A DNA stretch of 64,000 nt from an uncultured Pseudomonadales bacterium (GCA_943846685.1 OX044363.1:1406001-1470000), one strand, 5' to 3'. Shown: positions 8,668-19,066, counted from the first letter of the stretch. Numbers and translations are program-made. The notes: a model not told the origin generated them from the letters alone.

Positions 8668-9781
8668 ATGAAAAAAACAGGATTTGTAGGTTGGCGTGGC
8701 ATGGTCGGTTCTGTGCTGATGGACAGAATGCGTGAAGAAAACGATTTTGCCGATATTGAGCCAATATTCTTCACCACCTCTCAGGCCGGTCAAGCGGCGC
8801 CAGATGTGGGGGTGGAGACGCCGCTATTGCAGAGTGCTTTCGATATAGATGCGCTTTCACAGTTGGATATTATTGTTACCTGTCAGGGCGGCGACTACAC
8901 CAAGAAAGTCTATCCACAGCTGCGCAGTGCAGGCTGGGATGGCTATTGGATTGATGCGGCCTCGGCGCTGCGTATGGAAGACAGTTCGATTATTGTTCTC
9001 GATCCGGTCAATATGAATGTGGTTAAAGATGGTCTGGCCAATGGCGTTAAAGATTATATCGGTGGCAACTGCACCGTCAGTCTGATGCTGATGTCTCTCG
9101 GTGGTCTGTTTAATGCCAATCTGGTGGAGTGGGCTTCGTCGATGACCTATCAGGCGGCTTCTGGTGCCGGTGCGCAGAATATGCGTGAGCTGATTAACCA
9201 GATGGGTGTTATTAAGGGTTCGGTTGCTGATGCGCTGTCTAACCCGGGGTCGGCGATTTTGGATATTGATCGTCAGGTGACTGACACATTACGCAGCGAT
9301 AGCTTCCCGGTTGATAACTGGGGTTATCCTCTAGCCGGTAGTCTGCTGCCCTATATTGATTCGCAGCTTGAGAACGGTCAGAGCCGTGAAGAGTGGAAGA
9401 ATCAGGCGGAGACTAACAAGATTCTTAACCGTGAGGGCAATCCAATTCCTCTCGATGGTCTCTGTGTTCGTATTGGTTCTATGCGTTGCCACAGTCAGGC
9501 GTTGACGATTAAGTTAACTCAGGATGTGCCGATGAATGAGATTGAGTCGATGCTGGCTGAGGGCAATCAGTGGGCCAAGGTTGTTGCTAATGATAAAGAG
9601 TCTTCTGTAGCTCAGCTGACACCTGCGGCTGTAACCGGTGGTCTTAGATGTGCCTGTTGGGCGTTTGCGCAAGATGAATATGGGTGAGCAGTATCTCTCA
9701 GCCTTTACCGTGGGCGACCAGTTGCTCTGGGGTGCGGCGGAGCCGCTGCGACGTATGCTGCGGATTGTTATTGAAGACTAA
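8668..9781 (+). pseudogene. asd: aspartate-semialdehyde dehydrogenase with a one-base frameshift near the 3' end
   Basis: NADPH-dependent reduction of aspartyl phosphate to aspartate semialdehyde, the branch to Lys/DAP, Met and Thr. Catalytic Cys135 ('[10 protein letters not shown]') and His275 ('[10 protein letters not shown]') are present. The uninterrupted frame ends at 9687 after 339 residues, with a nonsense tail ('[13 protein letters not shown]') replacing the family's conserved C-terminus. Skipping one base near 9646 (an A between CTT and GAT) restores '[20 protein letters not shown]', then '[18 protein letters not shown]', to a TAA at 9779-9781 and a total of 370 residues, the expected size. 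Since asd is normally essential for cell-wall synthesis, a sequencing or assembly error is the simplest cause; true +1 frameshifting or a second asd copy are alternatives. Confidence 0.88.
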
Positions 9782-9913
9782 AAGCCTTTAATAAGTGCCT
9801 GCAATATTGTGCTAAGACTTAAGGGTTAGTTGTGCTGGCTGATATTGCAGGTTCGACTGTAAACATTTATTGTAAGCTCCTGATTCAAAGGGTCTTTAAA
9901 TAGGAAATTTGTC

Positions 9914-12373
9914 ATGACAATTCGGAGTTGGTCGATGGGCTTTACAGGGAAATTCAAGATGGGTTGCAGGGCTGCTTTAGGTGCCTTGCTGCTATTGGTA
10001 ACCTCATCGACATTGGCGTTGGGTCTCGGTGAGATAACCCTTAATTCATCCCTTAATGAGCCGCTCAATGCGGAAATTGTCGTGCTCAGTTCTGAGGATC
10101 TGGAGGATGGCCAGTTGTTGGTGTCGCTGGCTTCGCCCGAGGCCTTTGAGCGCGCTGGTATCAGCCGTGACTTCTTTCTTAGCCAGATGCAATTTTCGGT
10201 CTATAGAAATACTGATGACCTGCATATTATTCAGATTGTTACAGGCCAACCGGTTGTCGAACCCTATCTTAATTTTCTAATCCAACTGCAGTGGCCCGCC
10301 GGACGGGTGATGCGTGAGTACACTCTGCTGTTGGATCTGCCAATCTTCGCGCAAGATCAGCAAGCCTTGGAAGTGGCTCCTGCAGTAACCGAGTCTAGTG
10401 CTGCAGATTCCGCATCTGTGCCAGCAGCCGAGCCAACACTCGAATCAGCACTCCAGTCGGCAACTAACTCAAACTATCAGCCCGGAATAGCGCCGCTTCG
10501 CGAGCCGCTATCTGGTGAAGAACATCAGGTGATTATTGGTGACACCTTATGGAATGTGGCTAAACGCCTGCGTCCGCGAGATACCACCATTCTGCAAACC
10601 ATGGATTCTCTCTATCGTCATAACGCCGATGCTTTTGTCGAGGGCGATGCCAACCGTATAAAAGCCGGTTCTGTTTTGCGCCTGCCTTCCTTTGATGAGA
10701 TTAGCCTTGAAGCCGGTGATACGGTTGCCGCTCAGATCGGTCTTAAAAATCCTTCTATTGCTTCCGCTGAACTGGAGCTAGCTCTTGAGCAGGCCGGTGA
10801 AGCAGCGAACGATAACGAATTTACTGATCAGCAAGAGCAGTCGCTGGTCAATGATGGTCGACTTGAGTTGGCTTCTGCATTTGATGCTGAGTCGGATTCT
10901 GATCTCTCTGCGGCTGAGGGAGGTCCCTCGTCGCTTCGCTCTGTCGGGATGACAGATCCATCTAGCGTTCAATCTGGGGATGCCGGGCAGGTTGACCAGT
11001 TGGCGGAAGAGTTGGCTGTGGCCAATGATGAGGTTAATAAAGCCCTACAGGAAAATATTGAACTGCGTGAGCGTCTAGCGCTTTTGGAAGCTCAGGTTGC
11101 GACTATGGCAGCACTGCTTAATCAGGCTGAGAATACCGCGGCTCAAGCAGATACCGAGGCAGCTGCCCCGGCTAAAGCCCCGGTAGCGGATCGCCCAAAC
11201 GAGAGCCTCGCCCAGCAACTAGCTGCAGTGCCTTCCTATTTCTGGTTGATATTGATTGCTGTTGTTTTATTCCTATTGGTTCTGTTGGTTCGCAAGTCAT
11301 CCAGAGCGCAGGAATCCAAAGCGCTTAGCGATGATCTGTCGATGGCCGGAGGCTATGAAGAGTACGACGACAAAGCTTCTGTTCCGAGCCCCTCAAATCA
11401 TAATGAATTGCATGCGCTCGATGATCTGGAGCTAAATCCAGACGATAACTTATTTGATGAATCTGATACGGATATCTTTGATAACGGTGAAGAGCCAGCT
11501 AACAGTGAAGTTTTTGACATGATGGTTGAGGCGGTTGCCGAGGCTGATGTCTATCTCTCGCTGGGTAAAACTGTCGAGGCGATTGAGGTGCTTGAAGAGG
11601 CACGCGCTCAAGACCCTGCTGATGCCGCTTCGCGCTTAAAGTTAATGGAAGTTCTGTTCCGCGAAAATCGCAAAGATGAACTGCGAGTATTGTTTGAAGA
11701 AATCCAAACCACCGGCGATGAAGGTGCTATTGAAATGGCAGCGATTATTGTCGGCCCGAACGTCGTGTCAGAAGAAGTGTCCGCTATTGCTGAGGACGTG
11801 GTCGCGGCTGAGCTGGAGGGCCTTGATTTTCAGAGTGCAGACTTTGAAGACTTAGGTCTGGGTAGTGTCGATTTGGCTGATCTTGAGCTGGATGATATGG
11901 ATATGGAAGGGGTCAAGTTTGAAGGTTCTGAATTGGAAGATCTGGATCTGGATAATTTAACCGCTGATGATTTTGATATTGAGCCTGCAGATGAGCCGCA
12001 GGCGCAACCTGTAGCTGAAGCCGCTGAGGCTCCTGCTGACGATACCGCTGAGGCTCCTTATAACAATACCGCTGAGGCTCCTTATAACAATACCGCTGAG
12101 GCTCTTGTTGAAGATACCACTGAGGCTCCTTATAACAATACCGCTGAGGCTCTTGATGACGATACCGCTGAGGCTCCTAACAGCATCATGGATGAGTTTG
12201 CCGACTTCGACGATGTCGATGAGCTGGATGCGGTTGAGGTAAAACTTGATCTGGCAAAAACCTATATTGAGATGGGTGACCCTGAGGGTGCGAAAGAGAT
12301 TCTTGAAGAGCTGATTGAAGAATCCGATGAAGAGGGTCAGTCAAAGGCTCGTGCACTGCTAGAGACGGTTTAG
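9914..12373 (+). CDS. fimV: FimV/HubP-type polar hub protein
   Basis: 819 residues. FimV proteins organise the cell pole and support type IV pilus function, binding peptidoglycan from the inner membrane. Order of parts: signal peptide (to about residue 37), conserved FimV N-terminal domain ('GLGEITLNSSLNEPLNAEIV'), LysM-like segment around 203-260 ('HQVIIGDTLWNVAKRLRP'), coiled coil (~361-405), one transmembrane helix (442-460), a long acidic cytoplasmic region, and a FimV C-terminal TPR-like helix pair at the end ('LDLAKTYIEMGDPEGAKEIL'). Oddities: residues 335-348 are encoded by an inserted REP element, and residues 704-756 come from a 24-bp tandem repeat. The asd-fimV-truA order matches Pseudomonas. 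Confidence 0.9.
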   Translation: MTIRSWSMGFTGKFKMGCRAALGALLLLVTSSTLALGLGEITLNSSLNEPLNAEIVVLSSEDLEDGQLLVSLASPEAFERAGISRDFFLSQMQFSVYRNTDDLHIIQIVTGQPVVEPYLNFLIQLQWPAGRVMREYTLLLDLPIFAQDQQALEVAPAVTESSAADSASVPAAEPTLESALQSATNSNYQPGIAPLREPLSGEEHQVIIGDTLWNVAKRLRPRDTTILQTMDSLYRHNADAFVEGDANRIKAGSVLRLPSFDEISLEAGDTVAAQIGLKNPSIASAELELALEQAGEAANDNEFTDQQEQSLVNDGRLELASAFDAESDSDLSAAEGGPSSLRSVGMTDPSSVQSGDAGQVDQLAEELAVANDEVNKALQENIELRERLALLEAQVATMAALLNQAENTAAQADTEAAAPAKAPVADRPNESLAQQLAAVPSYFWLILIAVVLFLLVLLVRKSSRAQESKALSDDLSMAGGYEEYDDKASVPSPSNHNELHALDDLELNPDDNLFDESDTDIFDNGEEPANSEVFDMMVEAVAEADVYLSLGKTVEAIEVLEEARAQDPADAASRLKLMEVLFRENRKDELRVLFEEIQTTGDEGAIEMAAIIVGPNVVSEEVSAIAEDVVAAELEGLDFQSADFEDLGLGSVDLADLELDDMDMEGVKFEGSELEDLDLDNLTADDFDIEPADEPQAQPVAEAAEAPADDTAEAPYNNTAEAPYNNTAEALVEDTTEAPYNNTAEALDDDTAEAPNSIMDEFADFDDVDELDAVEVKLDLAKTYIEMGDPEGAKEILEELIEESDEEGQSKARALLETV
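10920..10953. repeat. REP-like element inside the fimV coding sequence
   Basis: 34 bp beginning GAGGTCCCTCGTCGCTTCGC and ending GTCGGGATGAC. It is the reverse complement of 21863-21896 with one mismatch, and differs from the copy at 8578-8611 at three positions. It is read in frame as 'GGPSSLRSVGMTD' within the periplasmic linker of FimV. Confidence 0.85.
12023..12180. repeat. 24-bp tandem repeat in fimV (six copies plus a partial)
   Basis: Units start at 12023, 12047, 12071, 12095, 12119, 12143 and 12167 (partial). Each begins GCTGAGGCT and encodes an eight-residue repeat of the form AEAPYNNT / AEALDDDT. The copies at 12047 and 12071 are identical, which suggests recent expansion. Confidence 0.9.
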
Positions 12374-12483
12374 CTTATTGGCAAAAATATTCTGCACTGG
12401 CAGGGTACTAGGGGCGGATTAAATAGTGCCTAAGTTAAAAGCTATACAGGCTTATCCGACAATGATTATGTATAATTTCACCT

Positions 12484-13347
12484 ATGTCAGAACTGGAATG
12501 GGTTTACAGCCCAAATTGTAAGATTCCCGAAGGCCAGAGCCTTCCCGCCGGAGTCAAACGCTATGCTGCCGTCGTATCTTACGACGGCAGTGCTTTTTGT
12601 GGCTTTCAAAAACAAAAGCACAGCCCCTCGGTTCAGCAGGAACTGGAGCGAGCACTGAGTTCTGTTGCCAATCAAGAGTTAGTGATCAGCTGTGCCGGGC
12701 GCACAGATACCGCGGTGCACGCCAGTCATCAGGTTATCCATTTTGATACTGTCGCCGAGCGCAGCGGCCGCAACTGGCTTAAAGGGGCGAATAGTCGACT
12801 GCCAGACAGTATTTCAATACGTTGGGCAGAGCAGGTGTCAGAGAGCTTTCATGCGCGCTTTAGTGCCACTTCGCGGACCTATAGATACGCTATGTACGCC
12901 TCTGCAGCGCGGCCGGCAGTGCTTTCGCAGGGGGTTACCTGGGTTCGCTATCCGCTGGATATTGCGCCTATGCAGGAAGCCTGTCAGTATTTGTTGGGTG
13001 AACAGGACTTCACAGCCTTTCGCGGTGCCGGCTGTCAATCCCATTCACCGTTTCGTAATATCACCAGCGCAAAGGTCGTGGTGGTAGGGCAGTTAATTGT
13101 ATTTGAAGTCTCGGCCAATGCCTTTGTGCTGCATATGGTGCGCAATATTGTCGGCTCACTGATGGAGATCGGTTTCGGTCGTCAGAAGCCCGGTTGGATT
13201 GCCGATCTAATTGCCGGAAAAGATCGCTGTAAAAGCGCTGCTACGGCATCGCCCAATGGTCTCTATCTGGTTGATGTGGACTATCCTCAGGGTTTTGAAA
13301 TTCCTGAGTTGCCTCGCGGGCCATTATTTCTGCCCGGTAGTCTATAA
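12484..13347 (+). CDS. truA: tRNA pseudouridine(38-40) synthase
   Basis: 287 residues. It converts uridines 38-40 of the tRNA anticodon arm to pseudouridine. The catalytic Asp75 sits in 'CAGRTDTAVHASHQVIHFD', the invariant TruA motif; 'FHARFSATSRTYRY' and 'FVLHMVRNIVGSLMEIG' are also typical. There is a ~16-residue N-terminal extension relative to E. coli TruA; no better internal start is apparent. Lies between fimV and trpF as in Pseudomonas. Confidence 0.95.
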   Translation: MSELEWVYSPNCKIPEGQSLPAGVKRYAAVVSYDGSAFCGFQKQKHSPSVQQELERALSSVANQELVISCAGRTDTAVHASHQVIHFDTVAERSGRNWLKGANSRLPDSISIRWAEQVSESFHARFSATSRTYRYAMYASAARPAVLSQGVTWVRYPLDIAPMQEACQYLLGEQDFTAFRGAGCQSHSPFRNITSAKVVVVGQLIVFEVSANAFVLHMVRNIVGSLMEIGFGRQKPGWIADLIAGKDRCKSAATASPNGLYLVDVDYPQGFEIPELPRGPLFLPGSL

Positions 13348-13443
13348 TAGGCTTAGGTATTTAAAGGATTTTAATATTGTTATTAAACAGTAAGTTACGC
13401 GTTTAATATAAAGTGAATAATTAAGTTGATTCAAGGTAAAGCA

Positions 13444-14070
13444 ATGTCAGTACAGGTGAAAATTTGCGGTATAACCCGAGTCGAAGATGCTTTGATAGCC
13501 CAGCAGGCCGGTGCCGATGCACTGGGTTTGGTGATGTACTCAAAAAGCTCCCGCTATGTGAATTTGCAGCAGGCGATTGAGATTCGTCAGGCGATAGCTA
13601 CAGACACCCTATGCGTGGTGTTGCTGGTTAATGCGGACAAAGAATTCGTTAAACAGGTGATCGCGGAAGTAAAACCGGACTTACTGCAATTTCATGGCGA
13701 TGAAAGCGCGGACTTTTGCCAGCAGTTCGATTTCCCGTTTATCCGCGCACTGCGTATGCGCGACGATTTGGATATCTCCGCTGAAGCTAGAGCCTACTAC
13801 AATGCCTATGGCCTGCTTTTTGATGCTTGGAACCCCAACCAGTACGGCGGTACCGGCGAGCAGTTTGACTGGCAGCGTCTGCCCACTGAGCGAGACTTTC
13901 ATCTGATTCTTGCCGGTGGTTTAAACCCACTGAATGTCGCTGAGGCAGTTGAGGCTGCGCGTCCTGATATGGTTGATGTCAGTGGCGGGGTGGAGAGCTC
14001 TGCGGGTATTAAGGATGAACAGAAAATGCGCGCCTTTATTAATAATGCCAAGGCTGTAAGCGACGCATAA
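13444..14070 (+). CDS. trpF: phosphoribosylanthranilate isomerase
   Basis: 208 residues from the ATG at 13444, preceded by AAGG; an in-frame TTG 18 bases earlier is a poorer start. Amadori rearrangement of phosphoribosylanthranilate in tryptophan synthesis. Key residues: Cys in 'VKICGITR' (general base) and Asp in 'LLFDAWN' (general acid), with the phosphate-binding 'LAGGLNPLNV' and 'DVSGGVESSAGIKD' loops of the TIM barrel. As in pseudomonads trpF is unlinked to the other trp genes and sits between truA and accD. Confidence 0.95.
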   Translation: MSVQVKICGITRVEDALIAQQAGADALGLVMYSKSSRYVNLQQAIEIRQAIATDTLCVVLLVNADKEFVKQVIAEVKPDLLQFHGDESADFCQQFDFPFIRALRMRDDLDISAEARAYYNAYGLLFDAWNPNQYGGTGEQFDWQRLPTERDFHLILAGGLNPLNVAEAVEAARPDMVDVSGGVESSAGIKDEQKMRAFINNAKAVSDA

Positions 14071-14223
14071 AAATAATTTTATGCTGTGTTTATTTTCCCG
14101 GTGTTTAACTGGCTCGCTGTCGTGTTAAACTGCGCGCCTTAATCGAGTTGGCTAAATTTTTACGAAAAGACTAGTGACAGCTTAAGCGATAAATATTTCA
14201 TTGAGATGGCGAAAGGGTAATAA

Positions 14224-15096
14224 ATGAATTGGTTGAAACGCATTCGACCCGCAGGACCAGCGGCGGAAAACACTGAACGTTCAAATGCTGTACCTGAGGG
14301 GCTTTGGAAAAAGTGCCCAAAATGTGCCTCACCGCTTTACCGTCCAGAGCTTGAACGCAATCTCGATGTCTGCCCTAAATGTGAACATCATATGCGTATT
14401 GGCGCTCGCCGCCGCCTAGATATCTTCCTCGATGATAGCGGTCGGGCAGAAATTGCCGAAGATGTGGTGGCTATCGACAGGCTCAAATTCCGCGATGTTA
14501 AAAAATACAAAGATCGTCTTACCGATGCACAGAAGAAAACCGGTGAGAAAGACGCTCTGGTTGCCATGAGTGGCAGTGTTAAAGGTATTCCTGTGGTTGC
14601 AGTGGCCTTTGAATTTGCCTTCCACGGTGGCTCTATGGGCTATGCCGTAGGTGAGAAATTTACCCGCGCAGCCAAGCTGGCACTGGCCGAAAACAAACCG
14701 CTGATCTGTTTCTCTGCCACTGGTGGCGCACGTATGCAAGAAGCGCTTATCTCGCTGATGCAGATGGCTAAAACCAGTGCAATCCTCGAACGTCTTAAAA
14801 CCTCTGGCGTACCCTATGTATCGGTAATGACCGATCCCGTTTACGGTGGTGTATCAGCCAGTCTGGCCATGCTGGGTGATTTAAATGTTGCCGAGCCGGG
14901 TGCTCGTGCAGGTTTCGCTGGCCCCAATATTATTGAACAGACCATTCGCCAGAAATTGCCCAAGGGCTTTCAGCGCAGTGAGTTCCTGCTTGAAAAAGGT
15001 CAGATCGATATGATTATTGCGCGTCATCAAATGCGTGATCGTCTGGCCAGTATTCTCTCCAAATTTACCCATCTGCCAGAACCCGCCGATGCCTGA
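14224..15096 (+). CDS. accD: acetyl-CoA carboxylase carboxyltransferase subunit beta
   Basis: 290 residues. Zinc-ribbon beta subunit of the carboxyltransferase that makes malonyl-CoA for fatty acid synthesis. The four zinc-binding cysteines are Cys31, Cys34, Cys50 and Cys53 (CPKC...CPKC). The crotonase-like core carries '[20 protein letters not shown]' and '[14 protein letters not shown]'. The end of the gene overlaps the folC start by eight bases, so the pair is coupled. A 150-bp gap from trpF may contain its own promoter; none was clear. Confidence 0.97.
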   Translation: MNWLKRIRPAGPAAENTERSNAVPEGLWKKCPKCASPLYRPELERNLDVCPKCEHHMRIGARRRLDIFLDDSGRAEIAEDVVAIDRLKFRDVKKYKDRLTDAQKKTGEKDALVAMSGSVKGIPVVAVAFEFAFHGGSMGYAVGEKFTRAAKLALAENKPLICFSATGGARMQEALISLMQMAKTSAILERLKTSGVPYVSVMTDPVYGGVSASLAMLGDLNVAEPGARAGFAGPNIIEQTIRQKLPKGFQRSEFLLEKGQIDMIIARHQMRDRLASILSKFTHLPEPADA

Positions 15097-16420
15097 TCGC
15101 TGCCTAGCAGAGTGGTTAACTCTGCTAGAAGCTCGGCACCCCAGTGAAATTGACTTAGGACTAGACCGCGTTAGCGCGGTTTGGTCTGAGCTTGTTGCGC
15201 GTCGCCAACAGCAGAATAACCCGCTTAAGCTCGGCACAGTGATTACCGTGGCTGGAACCAATGGCAAGGGCTCGACCATTGCCAGTATGCAGGCGATACT
15301 GCTGCAGCAGGGCTATAGAGTTGGCGCCACTACATCTCCACACTTTATTGATTACAACGAGCGTATCTCTGTTCAGGGCGAGCCGGTTAGCGATGCGTTG
15401 ATTGTCAGCGCTTTTGAAGAAATTGAACTAGCTCGTCAAGCTATCTCCCCAGAGCCTGTATCCCTAACCTATTTTGAATTTGGCACCCTTGCAGCGCTAT
15501 TGGTTTTCGCCGATGCTAATCTCGATGCTGTGCTGCTCGAAGTAGGGCTTGGCGGTCGCCTTGATGCGATCAATATTATCGATGCGGATGTTGCCGTGGT
15601 AACCAGTATCGCCCTCGATCATCAGGCCTGGTTGGGTGATACCCGTGAGCTGATTGCCGTTGAGAAACTCGGTATTGCGCGCCCCGGAAGACCGTTGCTT
15701 ATTGGCGAGGCGGATAGTCCCAAAGGGTTTGATCAGATGATCACTGCCACTGGCGCTGAGGCTCTGCAGATCGGTGGCGATTTCTCTATAGAGTTGCAGG
15801 ATGATCAGTTTGCGGCAACGCTTTTATCGGCGGATGGTCAGCCGCGCTTATTTGAACATCTTCCAGTCGCAGGATTACTGCCGATCAATAAAACACTGGC
15901 TATACAGGCTCTGCTCTGTGCCGGCTTTGATTTGACTGATAGTGGTGTCGCTGCAGCGCTGGCCGAGCTATGCCTGCCGGGTCGTCAGCAGCAGCTCGAT
16001 TTTAAGGGCATTAAAGTTATTGTCGATGTCGCCCATAACCCTGCAGCGGCGATTGCTTTGGCCCATAGTTTGACACCAATTAAGGGTCGCTATATTGCGG
16101 TGGCTTCGGTTTTATCCGACAAGGACTGGTCGGGAATTGTCGAGCCGCTGGGGAATATTATCAATCACTGGCAGATTGCTGAAATAAGCGACACAGAAAG
16201 GGCGACTAAAGGCCAAACTCTTTTAGAAGTGTTATACAATGCCGGACACTCAGCTACCTTGCACGAGCAAGTTGATGGCGGTCTGGAAAAGGCGTTTTTA
16301 ACCGCCCTTGATCAGGCCACGGCAGATGATACTCTGGTGGTGTTTGGTTCCTTTTATACTGTCTCGACAGTGCTAATGTTAAAGCAAGAATTAAAGCGAA
16401 AATTCGAAAAATACAATTGA
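15089..16420 (+). CDS. folC: bifunctional dihydrofolate synthase / folylpolyglutamate synthase
   Basis: 443 residues from the ATG at 15089, which overlaps the accD stop; the frame is open further upstream inside accD, but family N-termini match the later start. It adds glutamate to dihydropteroate and then further glutamates to folates, using ATP. The P-loop '[15 protein letters not shown]' and Mur-ligase motifs '[15 protein letters not shown]' and '[10 protein letters not shown]' are present. Confidence 0.95.
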   Translation: MPDRCLAEWLTLLEARHPSEIDLGLDRVSAVWSELVARRQQQNNPLKLGTVITVAGTNGKGSTIASMQAILLQQGYRVGATTSPHFIDYNERISVQGEPVSDALIVSAFEEIELARQAISPEPVSLTYFEFGTLAALLVFADANLDAVLLEVGLGGRLDAINIIDADVAVVTSIALDHQAWLGDTRELIAVEKLGIARPGRPLLIGEADSPKGFDQMITATGAEALQIGGDFSIELQDDQFAATLLSADGQPRLFEHLPVAGLLPINKTLAIQALLCAGFDLTDSGVAAALAELCLPGRQQQLDFKGIKVIVDVAHNPAAAIALAHSLTPIKGRYIAVASVLSDKDWSGIVEPLGNIINHWQIAEISDTERATKGQTLLEVLYNAGHSATLHEQVDGGLEKAFLTALDQATADDTLVVFGSFYTVSTVLMLKQELKRKFEKYN

Positions 16421-16432
16421 TGGGTTTGTTCA

Positions 16433-16954
16433 ATGAGTAATGGTTTAAGACAACGCATTATTGGCGCACTGGTTCTAGGCGCACTGGGCTTGATTATCCT
16501 GCCGATTATCTTCGACTTCGCCGACCCGCTAAAAATAGATCGCACCAGCAAATTACCCGCCGCCCCCGAAATTAAATCTATAGACGTTGCCAAGGCGCAG
16601 CGCCCGGATAGCTCCTCCAAGCTCGGCGAAGCCGACAGCCTGTTGAATGTCGCCCAATCAAAACCGGCAGACGACTCCAGTGAGAGCTTTTATGGTCTCG
16701 ATGAAAATGACCTACCTCGCGCCTGGGTGCTTCAGGCCGCTAGCTTCGAAGAAAAAAATAAAGCTGAAAATCTGATGCAGCAGCTGCGGGACAGTGGCTT
16801 TAAAGCGTTTGTAAAGGCAGCGGATCTTGAGAATAAAACATTTTATCGGGTCTATGTGGGACCCAAAGCGGATAAGCGCAGAGCTATTGCCGAGAAGGCT
16901 CAGATAGACAGCAATTTCTCAACCGATGCAATTGTTCTGCAATACGTACCCTAG
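16433..16954 (+). CDS. SPOR-domain protein (DedD-like)
   Basis: 173 residues. An N-terminal inner-membrane anchor (about residues 8-27, 'IIGALVLGALGLIILPIIFD'), a Pro/Ser-rich spacer and a C-terminal SPOR domain (~93-172: 'AWVLQAASFEEKNKAENLMQ', then 'QLRDSGFKAFV' and 'YRVYVGP'). SPOR domains bind denuded peptidoglycan at the septum. Position between folC and cvpA is the usual place of dedD. Confidence 0.88.
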   Translation: MSNGLRQRIIGALVLGALGLIILPIIFDFADPLKIDRTSKLPAAPEIKSIDVAKAQRPDSSSKLGEADSLLNVAQSKPADDSSESFYGLDENDLPRAWVLQAASFEEKNKAENLMQQLRDSGFKAFVKAADLENKTFYRVYVGPKADKRRAIAEKAQIDSNFSTDAIVLQYVP

Positions 16955-16982
16955 GAACTGAGTACGGGTCTTTTCGAAAAGG

Positions 16983-17004
16983 CTGGCCGCAACTGAGCGG
17001 CCGG
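16983..17004 (+). other. intercistronic GC-rich hairpin between the SPOR gene and cvpA
   Basis: CTGGCCGC / GCGGCCGG form an 8-bp stem with one wobble and an AACTGA loop. It lacks a following T-tract, so it is more likely an RNA-stability or attenuation element than a terminator. A short palindrome CTTTTCGAAAAG precedes it. Confidence 0.4.
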
Positions 17005-17024
17005 AAGAGGGAAGGGAAACTTTA

Positions 17025-17528
17025 ATGACGGAAATAGCAACTGCAGATTGGGTGATTGTCGGCATACTGGCGGTTTCAGCGCTGATCAGTCTGGTGCGTG
17101 GTTTTGTTAAAGAGGCTATGTCACTGGTTATCTGGGTGGCTGCCTTTGCTATAGCGATGAACTTTAAAGAGCCGGTGGCTGAACTGCTGGTGAATTTTAT
17201 CGGTCTCGCCTCTCTTAGGCAGTTGGCTGCTTGGGGACTTTTGTTTGTCGGTACCCTGTTGCTGGGTAGTATGATTAATTATTTATTGGGAAAACTGGTT
17301 AGCTCGACTGGACTGAGCGGAACAGACAGGATGTTAGGACTGATTTTTGGGGTTTTCAGGGGACTGTTGATTGTCTTGGCGCTGGTAATTATTTTACCCA
17401 AAGCGCTGCCAGTCGATCAGGATACCTGGTGGCAAGCATCGGCGTTAATTCCTGTCTTCCAGAGTTTTGCAGACTGGGGAACAGAAACGGCCGCTGCGGT
17501 TAAAGATTTTATAATGGGTTGGATTTAA
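17025..17528 (+). CDS. cvpA: CvpA family membrane protein
   Basis: 167 residues with four predicted membrane helices. Opens '[20 protein letters not shown]' then '[15 protein letters not shown]', the conserved CvpA core. The family was named for colicin V production and is tied to envelope homeostasis; the biochemical role is unknown. It ends two bases before purF starts, the usual cvpA-purF operon. Confidence 0.93.
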   Translation: MTEIATADWVIVGILAVSALISLVRGFVKEAMSLVIWVAAFAIAMNFKEPVAELLVNFIGLASLRQLAAWGLLFVGTLLLGSMINYLLGKLVSSTGLSGTDRMLGLIFGVFRGLLIVLALVIILPKALPVDQDTWWQASALIPVFQSFADWGTETAAAVKDFIMGWI

Positions 17529-17530
17529 AG

Positions 17531-19066
17531 ATGTGCGGTGTAGTAGGAATTTCTGGAACTTCGAGTGTTAATTTACGGCTTTACGATGCCCTGACCATGT
17601 TGCAGCATCGCGGTCAGGACGCCGCTGGTATTGTTACTGAGGCCGATGGTGAACTTCACCAGTGCAAAGGCGAGGGCCTGGCGCGGGATGTATTCCGTCG
17701 CAGTCATATGATGCGTCTTGTCGGCAATGTGGGTATCGGCCATGTTCGCTACCCAACCGCTGGCAGCTCTGGCCCAGCGCTGGCACAGCCGCTCTATGTG
17801 AACTCTCCCTACGGGATTTTTATTGCTCACAATGGCAACCTGACTAATGCGGATAAATTGCGCGAACAGATTTTCCGCGCCGATCTGCGTCATCTAAATA
17901 CTGATTCAGACTCAGAAGTACTGCTCAATGTATTTGCCCACGAGCTGCAGGCGCGCCGAAAATTAGAGCCGACCAGTGAAGATATTTTTGCTGCGGTCGA
18001 GCAGGTGCACAATCGCTGCAACGGTGCCTATGCGGTAGTGGGACTGATCGCTAATTACGGTCTGTTTGCCTTCCGCGATCGCTTCGGTATTCGTCCGCTG
18101 TGTTTTGGTAAGCGCGAAACTGAAGCCGGTATTGAATACGCCGTGGTCTCAGAATCTGTTGTGTTGGATAGCCTTGGCTTTGAACTGATTCGCGACCTCG
18201 CCCCGGGCGAAGCGCTATTTGTCGATAAGAATGGTGAGATTCACCTGCAGCAATGTGCCGCCGAGCATGAGCTGGCCCCGTGTATTTTTGAACATGTCTA
18301 TTTTGCTCGTCCAGATTCCCTGATCGACAATATTTCGGTCTACAAGTGTCGCTTGCGGATGGGTGAAAAGCTCGCGGAAAAAGTACTTCGACTTAAGCCC
18401 GATCACGATATTGATGTGGTTATTCCGATTCCGGATACCAGTCGTGTCTCCGCTCAGGCAATGGCTGAGACCCTCGGTGTTAAGCTGCGCGAAGGGTTTA
18501 TGAAGAACCGCTATATTGGCCGCACCTTTATTATGCCGGGTCAGACCGAACGCAAAAAATCAGTTCGCCAAAAGCTCAATGCGGTGAAACTGGAATTTGC
18601 TGGCAAGAATGTTTTGTTGGTGGATGACTCGATTGTTCGCGGCACTACCTCTCAGGAAATTATCCAGATGGCTCGCGATGCTGGCGCTAACAAAGTCTAT
18701 ATGGCTTCAGCGGCTCCCGGTGTTCGCTACCCGAATGTCTACGGTATTGATATGCCGTCGGCGACCGAGCTTATTGCTCATGGGCGCAGCGATGAAGAAG
18801 TGGGCGAGTTAATCGGTGCTGACTGGATTGTCTATCAGGATTTGCAGGACCTGATTGATGCCGGTGCGGAAGGTAATGATAATATTAAGCGCTTTGAATG
18901 TTCGGTGTTTGATGGCCAGTATATTACTGGCGATGTCGATGCCGCCTATTTAGAGCGTATTGAAGCGCTGCGCAATGACTCTGCAAAACAAAAAGCAGAT
19001 GTTAATATTGAGCCGAAGAATGGGCAGGTTATTGGAATTCACAATAACAACAGTGCAAACAACTAA
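17531..19066 (+). CDS. purF: amidophosphoribosyltransferase
   Basis: 511 residues from ATG 17531, chosen because the mature enzyme must expose the catalytic Cys directly after Met ('MCGVVGIS'); an in-frame TTG upstream would bury it. First committed step of purine synthesis: PRPP plus glutamine to phosphoribosylamine. Glutaminase motifs '[11 protein letters not shown]' and '[11 protein letters not shown]', and the PRPP-binding loop '[17 protein letters not shown]' are intact. Confidence 0.96.
   Translation: MCGVVGISGTSSVNLRLYDALTMLQHRGQDAAGIVTEADGELHQCKGEGLARDVFRRSHMMRLVGNVGIGHVRYPTAGSSGPALAQPLYVNSPYGIFIAHNGNLTNADKLREQIFRADLRHLNTDSDSEVLLNVFAHELQARRKLEPTSEDIFAAVEQVHNRCNGAYAVVGLIANYGLFAFRDRFGIRPLCFGKRETEAGIEYAVVSESVVLDSLGFELIRDLAPGEALFVDKNGEIHLQQCAAEHELAPCIFEHVYFARPDSLIDNISVYKCRLRMGEKLAEKVLRLKPDHDIDVVIPIPDTSRVSAQAMAETLGVKLREGFMKNRYIGRTFIMPGQTERKKSVRQKLNAVKLEFAGKNVLLVDDSIVRGTTSQEIIQMARDAGANKVYMASAAPGVRYPNVYGIDMPSATELIAHGRSDEEVGELIGADWIVYQDLQDLIDAGAEGNDNIKRFECSVFDGQYITGDVDAAYLERIEALRNDSAKQKADVNIEPKNGQVIGIHNNNSANN

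Noticed and set aside
9646..9660. Programmed +1 frameshift in asd as firm claim
   Set aside because: No SD-like element at suitable spacing and no stop codon at the shift site were seen; error is simpler.
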